Positions 14,722 through 22,750 of a DNA stretch of 27,817 nucleotides are shown in pieces. A model generated the notes under the pieces. It saw nothing but the letters and a program-made list of their open reading frames with translations, was not told the origin of the DNA and searched no databases. A program made the translations under genes and the position numbers. The DNA comes from DATJXG01 sp035500455 (lineage in GTDB: Bacteria > Acidobacteriota > Terriglobia > Terriglobales > Acidobacteriaceae), in NCBI GenBank assembly GCA_035500455.1, contig DATJXG010000334.1, forward strand, positions 1-27,817, written 5' to 3'. The stretch's first letter is position 1; every line of letters begins with the position of its first letter.

Positions 14722-15723
14722 GTGATTCGTCGCATCGCGTTGTTGTGTCTGGCCCTCTGCCTACCCGCGTTTGCACAAACCACGATCAATGGGGCGGGCG
14801 CTACCTTTCCCTATCCGATGTATTCCAAGTGGTTCAGTGACTACCACAAGCTGCATCCGGAGATCGAGATCAACTATCAATCCATCGGCAGTGGCGGGGG
14901 CATCCGCCAGGTTCTGGCGCAGACAGTGGACTTCGGCGCCAGTGACGGGCCCATGTCCGATGAACAGCTGTCGCAGGCCAAGATCAAGATTCTGCATGTT
15001 CCGACCGTGCTGGGCGCGGTAGTGCCGGCATACAACGTAGCGGGAATAAGCGGCGATTTGCGCTTCTCCCCCAAGACCGTGGCCGACATCTGCCTGGGCA
15101 AAATCACCACCTGGAATGACAAGGCGATCGCAGCCGACAACCCTGGGGTAAAGCTGCCCGGCCAGACCATTATTGTCGTGCATCGGTCCGACGGCAGCGG
15201 CACCAACTACATCTTCACCGACTACCTCTCGAAGGTCAGTTCGGAATGGAAGGACCAGGTAGGTAAAGGAACCTCGGTGAAGTGGCCCGTAGGGTTGGGC
15301 GCGAAAGGCAACGAGGGCGTGGCCGGAATGATCCGGCAGATGGACGGCGCCTTCGGCTACGTGGAACTGATCTACGCGGTGCAAAACCACATTCCCTACG
15401 GCATCATCAAGAACGCCGCCGGGGAATGGGTAAAGGCCAGCCTGGAGGGAGCGACGGCGGCAGCGGCGTCAGTCAAGAACATGCCGGCCGACTTCCGGGT
15501 CTCCATCACCAACGCGCCGGGAAAAGATGCCTATCCCATTTCCAGCTTCACCTGGCTCCTGATTCCGGTGCAGGCCAAGGATCCGGCCCGAGGCAAAATT
15601 ATCGTCGATTTCCTCAACTGGATGCTGGACAACGGAGAGAAGCAAACCGAGCAACTCGCCTACGCCCCGCTGCCGGAAAACGTGGCGGCCAAGGTGAAGG
15701 ACGCGATCAAGCAAGTGCGGTAG
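14722..15723 (+). CDS. pstS: phosphate ABC transporter substrate-binding protein PstS
   Basis: 333 residues. The GTG start is well supported by AGGAGG (14708-14713) eight bases upstream. A signal peptide (about 1-18, ending LPAFA) exports it to the periplasm. Phosphate-binding loops are visible: NGAGATFPYPMYSKW (23-37), SIGSGGGIRQV (54-64), DFGASDGPMS (70-79) and HRSDGSGTNYIFTDYL (154-169) with Arg155, Ser156, Asp157 and Thr161 expected to hold Pi. The length is typical. The PHO box upstream indicates induction by phosphate shortage. It is followed by a porin 68 bases on, before any terminator, so the two are probably co-transcribed. No pstC, pstA, pstB or phoU follows, so the permease must be encoded elsewhere. 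Confidence 0.96.
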   Translation: MIRRIALLCLALCLPAFAQTTINGAGATFPYPMYSKWFSDYHKLHPEIEINYQSIGSGGGIRQVLAQTVDFGASDGPMSDEQLSQAKIKILHVPTVLGAVVPAYNVAGISGDLRFSPKTVADICLGKITTWNDKAIAADNPGVKLPGQTIIVVHRSDGSGTNYIFTDYLSKVSSEWKDQVGKGTSVKWPVGLGAKGNEGVAGMIRQMDGAFGYVELIYAVQNHIPYGIIKNAAGEWVKASLEGATAAAASVKNMPADFRVSITNAPGKDAYPISSFTWLLIPVQAKDPARGKIIVDFLNWMLDNGEKQTEQLAYAPLPENVAAKVKDAIKQVR

Positions 15724-15791
15724 GGCTCCGGCGTCCAGCCCAGCAGGACAATCAGCTCGCCTCTAACAGACCTGAGGCAAAAGGAGAAACA

Positions 15792-17456
15792 ATGAAGGCC
15801 GTTCTGAGGTGGTGTGTCGTTCCGCTGTTGGCGACGGGGTTGATGGCGCAAACGGCGGCCAAACCGAAAGCCAGGAAGAAGATGGCGAAGCCGGCCGAAC
15901 CGGCGGTGACCCTGCAGGATGTCCAGGCCCTGCGCGATGCTTTAGCGGCGCAGCAACAGCAGATTGAAGCCCTGAAACAGAGCCTGCAGCAGCGCGACGA
16001 GGCCTGGCAGCAGGCACAGCAGCAACTGCAGCAGGCGCAGAGTACGGCCAGCGACGCGCAGCAAAAGGCAGCCGCGGTGCAATCCGCAGCCGATGCTCAA
16101 CAAGCCACAGTGAGTAAGCTCTCCAGCGACGTGAAGGACGTGCAAAGCACCCTGACCAACACCGCAGCCGATACCCAGGAAGAGCAAAAGCGCGTCTCTG
16201 CTCTGGAGAGCGCTTTCGGCCGCTTCCGCTTCAACGGTGACGTGCGGGTACGCGGCGAGAACTTCAACCAGAACGGCACTCAGGATCGCAACCGCGGCCG
16301 CATTCGGGTGCGCTTCGGCTTCGACGGCAAGCTGAACGAAGATTTCCTGGCGGGCATTTCGATCGCTACCGGGTCCATGGGCGATCCGACCTCAACTAAC
16401 GAAACTCTGACCAACTTCTTCGACCGCAAGACGATCTCACTGGACCGGGGCTGGATTACCTATAATCCCCTGGCGCACAAGTGGCTCTCCCTTACCGGAG
16501 GAAAGTTCGCTTATACCTGGCAGAAGACGCCGGCGACGTTCGACGCCGATCTGAATCCGGAAGGCTTCAACCAGAAGTTCTCTTTCGATCTGCACGGCCC
16601 GTGGTTGAAGAACGTTACCTTTCAAGGCATAGAACTGCTTTACAACGAAAGCGGTGGCGGGCAGGACTCCTATGCGCTGGGCGGACAGATGTCGGCCAAG
16701 CTGCAAATGGGACGCTGGACAGCCACGCCGTCGTTCCTGTCGTTGAAGTGGAACCGTCCGGACGCCATTCTGGCGGCCAGCGCCTTTGCTGTGGGCGCGA
16801 CCACCACCGGCGTGGGCGGCACCACTCCCGCCGGCCCGTACCCGGTGCCAGGCGAAGGTCCGGGTTGCGCATCGGTGGTAGGCGGAGCGAAGTTCGCCAA
16901 TTGTCCCTTCGGCCCCAATGGAATGACCAACGCGACCTATGTCGGCTCCAACGGCGTGGCTCACTTCTATTCCGGGTTCAACTACGCCGATTTCATTCTG
17001 AACAACCAGATCAAAACCGGCAACGCCAAACTGCCGCTGAACATCCTGGCGGAATTCCTCGACAACCTGGATGCTGAACCGCATCCGTTGAGCCCCAGCG
17101 GCGCGGTGCTCACCGATCTAGGAAGCCAGAACAAAGAATACGGCGTGGATGTGAGCATCGGGCAGACCAAGAGCAAGAACGACCTCCAGTTCGGGTACGC
17201 CTGGAACCGGCAGGAGCAGGATTCGGCGATCGCGTCGTTCGTGGAAAGTGACCAGCGCGCGCCAACCAACATTATTCAGAACCGCGTTTACGCCTTGTGG
17301 AAGGTGCGCGCCAACACCGTTGCCAGCTTTACCTGGTGGCGTGGTCGCACGTTGAATACCGGGCTGGAAAATGCGGTGAAGACTTCAGGCACCGCGGCGG
17401 GAGCCGTGGAACCTTACCTGAACCGTATGCAGTTTGACGTGATTTACACCTTCTGA
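15792..17456 (+). CDS. outer-membrane porin with N-terminal coiled coil
   Basis: 554 residues from the ATG at 15792, with AAGGAGA just upstream; open frame before it has no good start. A signal peptide (about 1-20, cut after LMAQ) is followed by a Lys/Ala-rich patch and a long Gln/Ala-rich coiled coil (about 40-145). A beta-barrel starts near FRFNGDVRVRGENF (about 150) and ends in a terminal Phe (DVIYTF), the usual outer-membrane assembly signal. Segments such as RIRVRFGFDGKL, ISLDRGWITYNP and LTGGKFAYTWQKTP fit the family called putative porin (Porin_5 type); a search would settle this against OprO/OprP types. Its place behind PHO-controlled pstS suggests passage of phosphate or phosphate compounds; selectivity is inferred. 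Two cysteines lie in a loop insertion near 358 and 370. Confidence 0.87.
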   Translation: MKAVLRWCVVPLLATGLMAQTAAKPKARKKMAKPAEPAVTLQDVQALRDALAAQQQQIEALKQSLQQRDEAWQQAQQQLQQAQSTASDAQQKAAAVQSAADAQQATVSKLSSDVKDVQSTLTNTAADTQEEQKRVSALESAFGRFRFNGDVRVRGENFNQNGTQDRNRGRIRVRFGFDGKLNEDFLAGISIATGSMGDPTSTNETLTNFFDRKTISLDRGWITYNPLAHKWLSLTGGKFAYTWQKTPATFDADLNPEGFNQKFSFDLHGPWLKNVTFQGIELLYNESGGGQDSYALGGQMSAKLQMGRWTATPSFLSLKWNRPDAILAASAFAVGATTTGVGGTTPAGPYPVPGEGPGCASVVGGAKFANCPFGPNGMTNATYVGSNGVAHFYSGFNYADFILNNQIKTGNAKLPLNILAEFLDNLDAEPHPLSPSGAVLTDLGSQNKEYGVDVSIGQTKSKNDLQFGYAWNRQEQDSAIASFVESDQRAPTNIIQNRVYALWKVRANTVASFTWWRGRTLNTGLENAVKTSGTAAGAVEPYLNRMQFDVIYTF

Positions 17457-17479
17457 CGCGAACGACGGGACGGGCTTCG

Positions 17480-17513
17480 GGGCGCCGGAGTTTACCCGGC
17501 GCCCTCCTCTTTT
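17480..17513 (+). terminator. intrinsic terminator after pstS-porin
   Basis: GGGCGCCGG (17480-17488) pairs perfectly with CCGGCGCCC (17496-17504) around a seven-base loop, followed by TCCTCTTTT. It lies 24 bases past the porin stop and should end the pstS-porin transcript. Confidence 0.75.
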
Positions 17514-17580
17514 GTGCGATGGCGCAAAGTTGCGCGGAACGCGTCCGGGGGATGCGTGGTCTATACTGAACTGGAGTTTG

Positions 17581-17988
17581 ATGCTGCGAAATAGCCTACT
17601 TTCGGCGATGATCCTGATCGTCTCTGCCCTGGCGGCGCTGGCCGCCACCAGCAAGACTTATGAGACCGCCAGGATTCTCGACCTGGAGCAGAAGGCGCAC
17701 GAGCGGGTGCTGTATTACCTGGTGAACACGCCCGTGACCCAGGACGATCCCTACTACGAGATCACGCTGCAATTGAAGGACACGATTTACACCGGAGAGT
17801 ACACGCCGCGGCATGCCGCCGACACGCTGCCGGCAGAGTGGATTACCGATGCGCCGGTGAAGGTGCGGATGGAGAAGCATTCCATGTTCCTGAAGAGTCC
17901 CGGAGGCGACGACTTGCAATTCGCGATCACCGGGCACAAGCCGGCTGGGGCTGTTCCCAAGCCTGCCGGACCGGAAACAAAACCGTAA
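17581..17988 (+). CDS. small secreted protein of unknown function
   Basis: 135 residues. ATG 17581 is chosen because it starts a clean signal peptide (LRNSLLSAMILIVSALAALAA, cut near residue 22) and CTGGAG lies five bases upstream; a longer open frame upstream lacks support. The mature part of about 110 residues has ARILDLEQKAHERVLYYLVN, then alternating strands (YYEITLQLKDTIYTGEYTP, APVKVRMEKHSMFLK, DDLQFAITGHKP), which suggests a small beta-barrel or OB-like fold, and ends in a Pro/Lys tail. I know similar small proteins from Acidobacteria but no function. A TATACT (17561-17566) upstream may be its -10. It sits between the porin terminator and ppk, 47 bases before the latter, so it is probably expressed with ppk. 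Confidence 0.7.
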   Translation: MLRNSLLSAMILIVSALAALAATSKTYETARILDLEQKAHERVLYYLVNTPVTQDDPYYEITLQLKDTIYTGEYTPRHAADTLPAEWITDAPVKVRMEKHSMFLKSPGGDDLQFAITGHKPAGAVPKPAGPETKP

Positions 17989-18035
17989 TTCCGCGCAGCC
18001 CCTGGCATTTGCAGTCTTAATTCAGAGTGGCGAGT

Positions 18036-20189
18036 ATGGCCCGCATTTCGCTCGACAATCCGGCTTACTACATCAACCGCAACCTCTCGTGGCTGGCCTT
18101 TAACCGGCGCGTACTGGAAGAAGCGGAAGACGAAAACAATCCCCTGCTGGAGCGCCTGAAGTTTCTCGCCATCAGCGCCAGCAATCTCGACGAATTTTTC
18201 GAAGTGCGGGTAGCCGGACTGGTGCAGCAGATCGAAGACGGCTACACCGAAACCGGCCCCGACGGCCTGAGCCTCACCGATGAACGCGCCGCGGTATCGC
18301 GGGAAACACACGATTTTGTCCACAGCCAGTACAGTTGCTGGAACGAGAAGCTGCGTCCCGTGCTGTCGCAGAACGGCATTCGCGTGCTCGGAGTGGAGGA
18401 ACTGGACTCGCGAGCGCGGGCGTTCGTGGACGAATATTGCGAGCGCGAGTTGGACCTGCTGTTGACTCCGGTCACGATCGATCCGGCGCATCCCTTCCCC
18501 CGCGTGATCAACAAGGCCCTGACCGTGGGCTTTCTGCTGCGCCGCCGCCGGCGCTCGTCCCTGACTTATACGGGAGTAGTGACCGTGCCGCGCGTGCTGC
18601 CGCGGCTGATCAAGCTTCCTTCCGAAGGCACCGACGACTTTGTCTTCCTTGCCGATCTCGTGGCGCACCACGCGGCACGGATGTATCACGGCTACGACAT
18701 CGTCTCTTCCGCCGCCTTTCGCGTCACGCGCAACAGCAACCTGTATCTGGCGGAGGAGGAATCACGCAGCCTTTTAGAATCGGTCCGTACTGAACTGCAC
18801 AACCGGCGCAAGGGCGACGCGGTACGCCTGGAGATCGAGGCGGACGCCGATCCGGAGATCATCGAGCGCCTGCGCACGAATTTCGAGCTGGAGCCCTGGC
18901 AGGTATTCCCGGTCCACGGGCCGGTCAATCTTTCGCGGCTTTTCAATATCTATGACCAGACCGCGCGTCCGGAGCTGAAGTTCAAGCCTTTCGCGCCGCG
19001 CGAACTGCGGCTCACGGCGAAGTCCAGGGACCTGTTCGAGGAGTTGCGAAGGCACGATGTACTACTGCACCATCCGTTTGATTCTTACGACGCGGTAATG
19101 CAGTTCATCGAAGCGGCGGCTGAAGATCCGCAGGTGCTTTCCATCAAGCAGACGCTGTACCGCACCAATGAGCATTCCCTGATCGTTCCGGCGCTGATTT
19201 CGGCGGCGGAAAAAAAGGAAGTTACAGCGGTGGTGGAGTTGAAGGCGCGCTTCGATGAAGATCACAACATCCGCTGGTCTCGCGATCTGGAAGACGCCGG
19301 AGTACAAGTGTTTCACGGCCTGGTGGGGCTGAAGACGCACTGCAAACTTTCTCTGCTGGTGCGGCATGATCCCGACGGCGTTACTCGCCGTTATGCTCAC
19401 CTGGGCACCGGCAACTACAACGCCAGCACCGCGCGCATCTATACCGATCTCAGCCTGCTTACTGCCGACCCTGAGATTACCGGCGCCGTGCACAATGTGT
19501 TCAGCTTTCTTACCGCCTACGCCGAGTATCCCAATTACGATCCGCTGATGGTCGCGCCGCTGGACCTGGCCGAGCGCTGCCTGGTACTGATCGCGCGCGA
19601 GGCTGAGCATGCCCGCCATGGGCGTCCGGCACACATCATCGCCAAGATGAACGCCCTGCTGGACAAGAACATCATTATGGCGCTCTATCGCGCGTCGCAG
19701 GCGGGCGTTCAGATCGATCTGATCGTACGCGGCATTTGCGGACTGCATCCGGGAATTCGCGGCGTGAGCGACCACATCCGGGTGCGCAGCATCGTGGGCC
19801 GCTTCCTCGAGCATAGCCGCATCTTCTATTTCGCCAACGGCGGCCATGAGGAGATTTATATGGGCAGCGCCGACTGGATGCCGCGCAACCTGTATGAGCG
19901 GGTGGAGGTTTTGTTTCCGCTCAAGGACGCTCTGCTTCGCGAGCGCGTAAAGCAGGAAATCCTCGATGTATATCTCGCAGATAATGTCAAGGCGAGGCTG
20001 ATGCAGAAGGACACCCATTACGTACGCGTATGGCAGGCGCAGGGAAAACGCAAGCCGCCTGCGGGAGCTGCCGTGGTGAATTCGCAGGAAATCCTCATCA
20101 GCCTGGCTGAAGGCAAGCAACCGCCGGAGAGCCTTCCCACGCCGCCGGTCCGGGCCAGGCGTAAGAGCGCCGTAGGGAAGGAACGGTAA
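18036..20189 (+). CDS. ppk1: polyphosphate kinase 1
   Basis: 717 residues; makes polyphosphate from ATP by an autophosphorylated histidine. The ATG at 18036 follows an in-frame GTG at 18027 and is favoured by the family N-terminus (YINRNLSWLAFNRRVLEEA). LDEFFEVRVAGL (about 51-62) belongs to the N domain. Catalytic segments are SIKQTLYRTNEHS and ELKARFDEDHNIRWSRDLE (metal-site Arg residues), THCKLSLLVRHD with His435 as the phosphorylated residue, YAHLGTGNYNASTARIYTDLSLLTAD, and LEHSRIFYFANGG with the second essential His593. All key residues are present and length is normal. The gene is followed six bases later by sixA and faces ppx, making a polyphosphate cluster. Confidence 0.97.
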   Translation: MARISLDNPAYYINRNLSWLAFNRRVLEEAEDENNPLLERLKFLAISASNLDEFFEVRVAGLVQQIEDGYTETGPDGLSLTDERAAVSRETHDFVHSQYSCWNEKLRPVLSQNGIRVLGVEELDSRARAFVDEYCERELDLLLTPVTIDPAHPFPRVINKALTVGFLLRRRRRSSLTYTGVVTVPRVLPRLIKLPSEGTDDFVFLADLVAHHAARMYHGYDIVSSAAFRVTRNSNLYLAEEESRSLLESVRTELHNRRKGDAVRLEIEADADPEIIERLRTNFELEPWQVFPVHGPVNLSRLFNIYDQTARPELKFKPFAPRELRLTAKSRDLFEELRRHDVLLHHPFDSYDAVMQFIEAAAEDPQVLSIKQTLYRTNEHSLIVPALISAAEKKEVTAVVELKARFDEDHNIRWSRDLEDAGVQVFHGLVGLKTHCKLSLLVRHDPDGVTRRYAHLGTGNYNASTARIYTDLSLLTADPEITGAVHNVFSFLTAYAEYPNYDPLMVAPLDLAERCLVLIAREAEHARHGRPAHIIAKMNALLDKNIIMALYRASQAGVQIDLIVRGICGLHPGIRGVSDHIRVRSIVGRFLEHSRIFYFANGGHEEIYMGSADWMPRNLYERVEVLFPLKDALLRERVKQEILDVYLADNVKARLMQKDTHYVRVWQAQGKRKPPAGAAVVNSQEILISLAEGKQPPESLPTPPVRARRKSAVGKER

Positions 20190-20195
20190 GCGGCC

Positions 20196-20726
20196 ATGAT
20201 CCTTTACTTTCTTCGCCATGCCAGCGCCGGCGAGCACGTGGAAAATCCGAAGAAGGATGAAAAACGCGCCCTCGATAAGGAGGGTATTGAGCAGTGCGGA
20301 TATGTGGGCCGGGCACTCACGGCGCTTGACGTTCAGGTAGAGATCATTATTTCCAGTCCGCTGAAACGGTCGGCGCAAACCGCTTCCCTGGTGGGCAACG
20401 AGCTGGGCTACGAGGGCAAACTGCTGTTCGATGACGGCTTGCGGCCGGCAGCCTCTTTCCCCGACTTTCAGCGACTGCTGGCAAAATACCGCAGATACGA
20501 AGCGATTATGGTGGTGGGGCATAATCCCAATCTGAGCGAGTTTTTGGGACGTTCCATCAGCGAGGCGGGGTGCGAAGCCGCGGTCGAGCTTAAGAAGGGA
20601 GCGGTGGCCAAGGTCGAAATGTTGCGCAACACCGCCGCCCTGCAATGGTGCCTGACTCCAAAGGTCCTGCGGGCGCTCTACGCCGCAGCGGCCGATAGTT
20701 CCCGCCCGAAGATTTCCCGGAAGTAG
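20196..20726 (+). CDS. sixA: SixA-type phosphohistidine phosphatase
   Basis: 176 residues, histidine-phosphatase (RHG) fold. The catalytic motif is LRHASAGEH (6-14) with Arg7 and His8; Arg58 lies in SSPLKRSAQTA (53-63) and the second His109 in VVGHNPNLSEF (106-116). The lack of a longer phosphoglycerate-mutase insert fits SixA, which removes phosphate from protein histidines (in E. coli from a phosphotransfer domain). It begins six bases after ppk with its ribosome site inside the ppk end, so the two are coupled. In this position its substrate could be a phosphohistidine protein of phosphate metabolism; this is inferred. The last 49 bases overlap the 3' end of the convergent ppx gene. Confidence 0.9.
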   Translation: MILYFLRHASAGEHVENPKKDEKRALDKEGIEQCGYVGRALTALDVQVEIIISSPLKRSAQTASLVGNELGYEGKLLFDDGLRPAASFPDFQRLLAKYRRYEAIMVVGHNPNLSEFLGRSISEAGCEAAVELKKGAVAKVEMLRNTAALQWCLTPKVLRALYAAAADSSRPKISRK

Positions 20727-22207
20727 GCGCCTTCCTTTTCCACCGCCCACAATTCCAGGTCCCCGCTGGCGTGCGGCTTCAGTGTTAGCTTCAAGCTAAC
20801 ATTGCCGCGGCGCACGCTGGGGCGAACCTGGCGGATGGCGCCGGTCCTTCCCAGATTGAGGGCGCGTGCCAGACGCAGCAACATAATCCCCTTGCGGACA
20901 TCCTCCCGTTCCTGCGGCGGCAGCACCTTGATGGCAGCGTCGTTGGCCGAAGGACGGGACTTGCCCAGGTAACGGGCGATGGCGGCGATGATCCGGCGCT
21001 GTTGCGGAGTGTATCCCAAAATTTCGGAGTGGGAGATGATGTAGTAGGCGTGGCGGTGGCGGCCGTTCCGATTTACGTAATCCCCCACTTCGTAGAGCAT
21101 AGCCGCTGCTCCCAGCCACTCGCGAAATTCCGGCGGCAGCCGATGCAGCGAGCGCAGCGCGGTGAACAGGCGCAGCACAGTTTCCCGCACCCGCAGCGCG
21201 TGCTCCATATCCACGCGATAGTGCTCCACTGCGGCGCGCACCGAATCCCAGCGCTCCAATTCGATCTGCCGGCTGGAACGGGTGCCACGATCGTGCTCGG
21301 CGGCCATCTGCGCCAGCAGGCCGTCGCGCAATCCAAGCGGAGAATAACGGAAGCCGGCCAACTGGCAGCGCTCCAGCAATTCCGCATAAACCGCCGCCCC
21401 GGCCACGATGATCTCGGCGCGTTTCGGACCAACTCCGGAGAGCCGGCGCCGGCCTTCGAGCGGAAGCCGCGAAAGCATTTTGCTCATGCGTCGAACCTGA
21501 ATGCGCGTAGCCGAAGCCCCCCGTGGGCCGCTGTTCTTGTACAGCCCGCGGGCGAGCGCGGAAAGCGCGTCGGCGGTGCCCGAGGTGGCGATCACCACGC
21601 GGGGGCGGGCGCGGATAATGCGGTCGGCGATGCGGTTGATTTCCCGCTCCACGAATCCGCGCAGGCGCTGCATCTCTGTCTTGCGCGGCGGATCGTGGGC
21701 CAGGAACTCGTTGGTGAGGCGCACAGCGCCCAGCGGCAGGCTGACAGTTTCACGAATGTGGCCGTGATTGGAGATGGTCAACTCGCAACTGCCGCCGCCC
21801 AGGTCAAGCATGAGAACTGGGGACGCGTTGACTCGAAGGCTGGACACCAGCCCCAGGTGAATGAGGCGCGCTTCTTCCACACCCGAAATGATCTCCACCC
21901 TCCATCCTGTAGTGGAGCGCACCCATTCGAGAAAGGCACGCGAGTTGCGAGCATCGCGCAGGGCGCTGGTGGCAACTACGCGGATGGAGTCCGCGCCCGA
22001 GTCCTGGATGGCGCGATGAAAGCGGCGCAGCACTCTTACCGTGTTATCCATGGCGTCGGGAGAAAGAAAACCGCTGCGAAAGACGGACTCGCCCAGGCGG
22101 GTGACTTCGCGGTCTTCATGGATGGCGATGAGGCGGCGGCCCTGGAGGCGGGCAATCTTAAGACGGACCGAGTTCGACCCGATATCGACTGCGGCGAACG
22201 TAGCCAT
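20678..22207 (-). CDS. ppx: exopolyphosphatase/pppGpp phosphatase with HD-like C-terminal domain
   Basis: 509 residues, the Ppx/GppA family of the actin-like ATPase fold. Phosphate 1 loop: AVDIGSNSVRLKIA (6-19). Glu111/Glu112 in SGVEEARL is the catalytic-glutamate region. Phosphate 2 loop: LDLGGGSCELT (135-145); SGTADALSAL (209-218) follows. The C-terminal half (about 320-500) holds HRHAYYIISHSEILGY (384-399), typical of the HD-like domain of long Ppx enzymes. It hydrolyses terminal phosphate of polyphosphate and possibly pppGpp; sequence alone does not separate these. Start ATG 22207. Its convergent overlap with sixA links it to the ppk-sixA unit, where it supplies the breakdown step. Confidence 0.94.
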   Translation of the reverse strand: MATFAAVDIGSNSVRLKIARLQGRRLIAIHEDREVTRLGESVFRSGFLSPDAMDNTVRVLRRFHRAIQDSGADSIRVVATSALRDARNSRAFLEWVRSTTGWRVEIISGVEEARLIHLGLVSSLRVNASPVLMLDLGGGSCELTISNHGHIRETVSLPLGAVRLTNEFLAHDPPRKTEMQRLRGFVEREINRIADRIIRARPRVVIATSGTADALSALARGLYKNSGPRGASATRIQVRRMSKMLSRLPLEGRRRLSGVGPKRAEIIVAGAAVYAELLERCQLAGFRYSPLGLRDGLLAQMAAEHDRGTRSSRQIELERWDSVRAAVEHYRVDMEHALRVRETVLRLFTALRSLHRLPPEFREWLGAAAMLYEVGDYVNRNGRHRHAYYIISHSEILGYTPQQRRIIAAIARYLGKSRPSANDAAIKVLPPQEREDVRKGIMLLRLARALNLGRTGAIRQVRPSVRRGNVSLKLTLKPHASGDLELWAVEKEGAYFREIFGRELSAAAA

Positions 22208-22304
22208 GACGGGAGATGTTCTGCAAACATCCTATCAGCGGCGGATGGAGGGTTGGCAACTGGGATGTTTCGATCGGTCAGGGTCCTTGCGAGACCCGCC
22301 TTGT

Positions 22305-22345
22305 TAACCGCAAAGAACGCAAAGAGCGCAAAGAAAAATCTTTTG
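22305..22345 (+). repeat. CGCAAAG-type dispersed repeat, copy 3
   Basis: TAACCGCAAAGAACGCAAAG followed by AGCGCAAAGAAAAATCTTTT: three near-perfect CGCAAAG units spaced nine to ten bases. It lies between ppx and xseB. It is the clearest of the three copies in the window. Confidence 0.7.
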
Positions 22346-22395
22346 TGCAACGGCGGGTGGCGAGCTGGATTAAAATAGTTTCAGGAGCCTTCCGA

Positions 22396-22635
22396 TTGGC
22401 AAAATTTGAAGAATGCCTCCAGCGCTTAGAGAAGATTGTGCAGGAACTGGAGAAGGGTGAAGTGCCCCTGGAAAAATCTCTAACGCTTTTTGAGGAGGGG
22501 ATGCAGCTTTCCGCCGCCTGCCGCAAGGAACTGGAAGAGGCGGAGGGCAAGGTGGAAATTCTGCTCAAACAGAACGGAAAGCTCCAGGCCGAGTCGTTCG
22601 AGCCCCCGGCCGAGAAGGCGCCCGCAAGAAGATAG
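22396..22635 (+). CDS. xseB: exodeoxyribonuclease VII small subunit
   Basis: 79 residues, typical of XseB. The start is TTG at 22396, supported by AGGAG (22383-22387) eight bases upstream and by the family N-terminus KFEECLQRLEKIVQELEKGE. An ATG at 22216 would add residues encoded by the dispersed repeat and is rejected. The helical hairpin continues with PLEKSLTLFEEGMQLSAACRK and EEAEGKVEIL. XseB packs several copies onto XseA, which degrades single-stranded DNA in both directions. xseA is not in the window. The pairing with a short-chain prenyl synthase downstream is a common bacterial arrangement. Confidence 0.93.
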   Translation: MAKFEECLQRLEKIVQELEKGEVPLEKSLTLFEEGMQLSAACRKELEEAEGKVEILLKQNGKLQAESFEPPAEKAPARR

Positions 22636-22750
22636 CGCCGCCCGGCCCGTCATCGCTCGTAGATGTCAACCGCGTGGCTACCGCACCAGCCGGTGTAACG
22701 CTGCCACGCCTGAGCGCGCCGTTGACGACGCTTCTATTTGGGGGTGGGGT

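Noticed and set aside
15282..15791. In-frame upstream extension of the porin through pstS
   Set aside because: The porin has a signal peptide and AAGGAGA at 15792; the extension is a shifted reading of pstS.
19062..20750. 562-codon open frame on the minus strand across ppk1 and sixA
   Set aside because: Antisense to two certain genes, no domain pattern, His/Arg/Gln-rich shadow composition typical of GC-rich antisense frames.
21002..22378. 458-codon open frame on the plus strand opposite ppx
   Set aside because: Shadow of ppx; it also runs through the dispersed repeat at 22305-22345.
22216..22395. Longer start of xseB at ATG 22216
   Set aside because: Would translate the CGCAAAG repeat; the TTG at 22396 has a good ribosome site and matches the family start.
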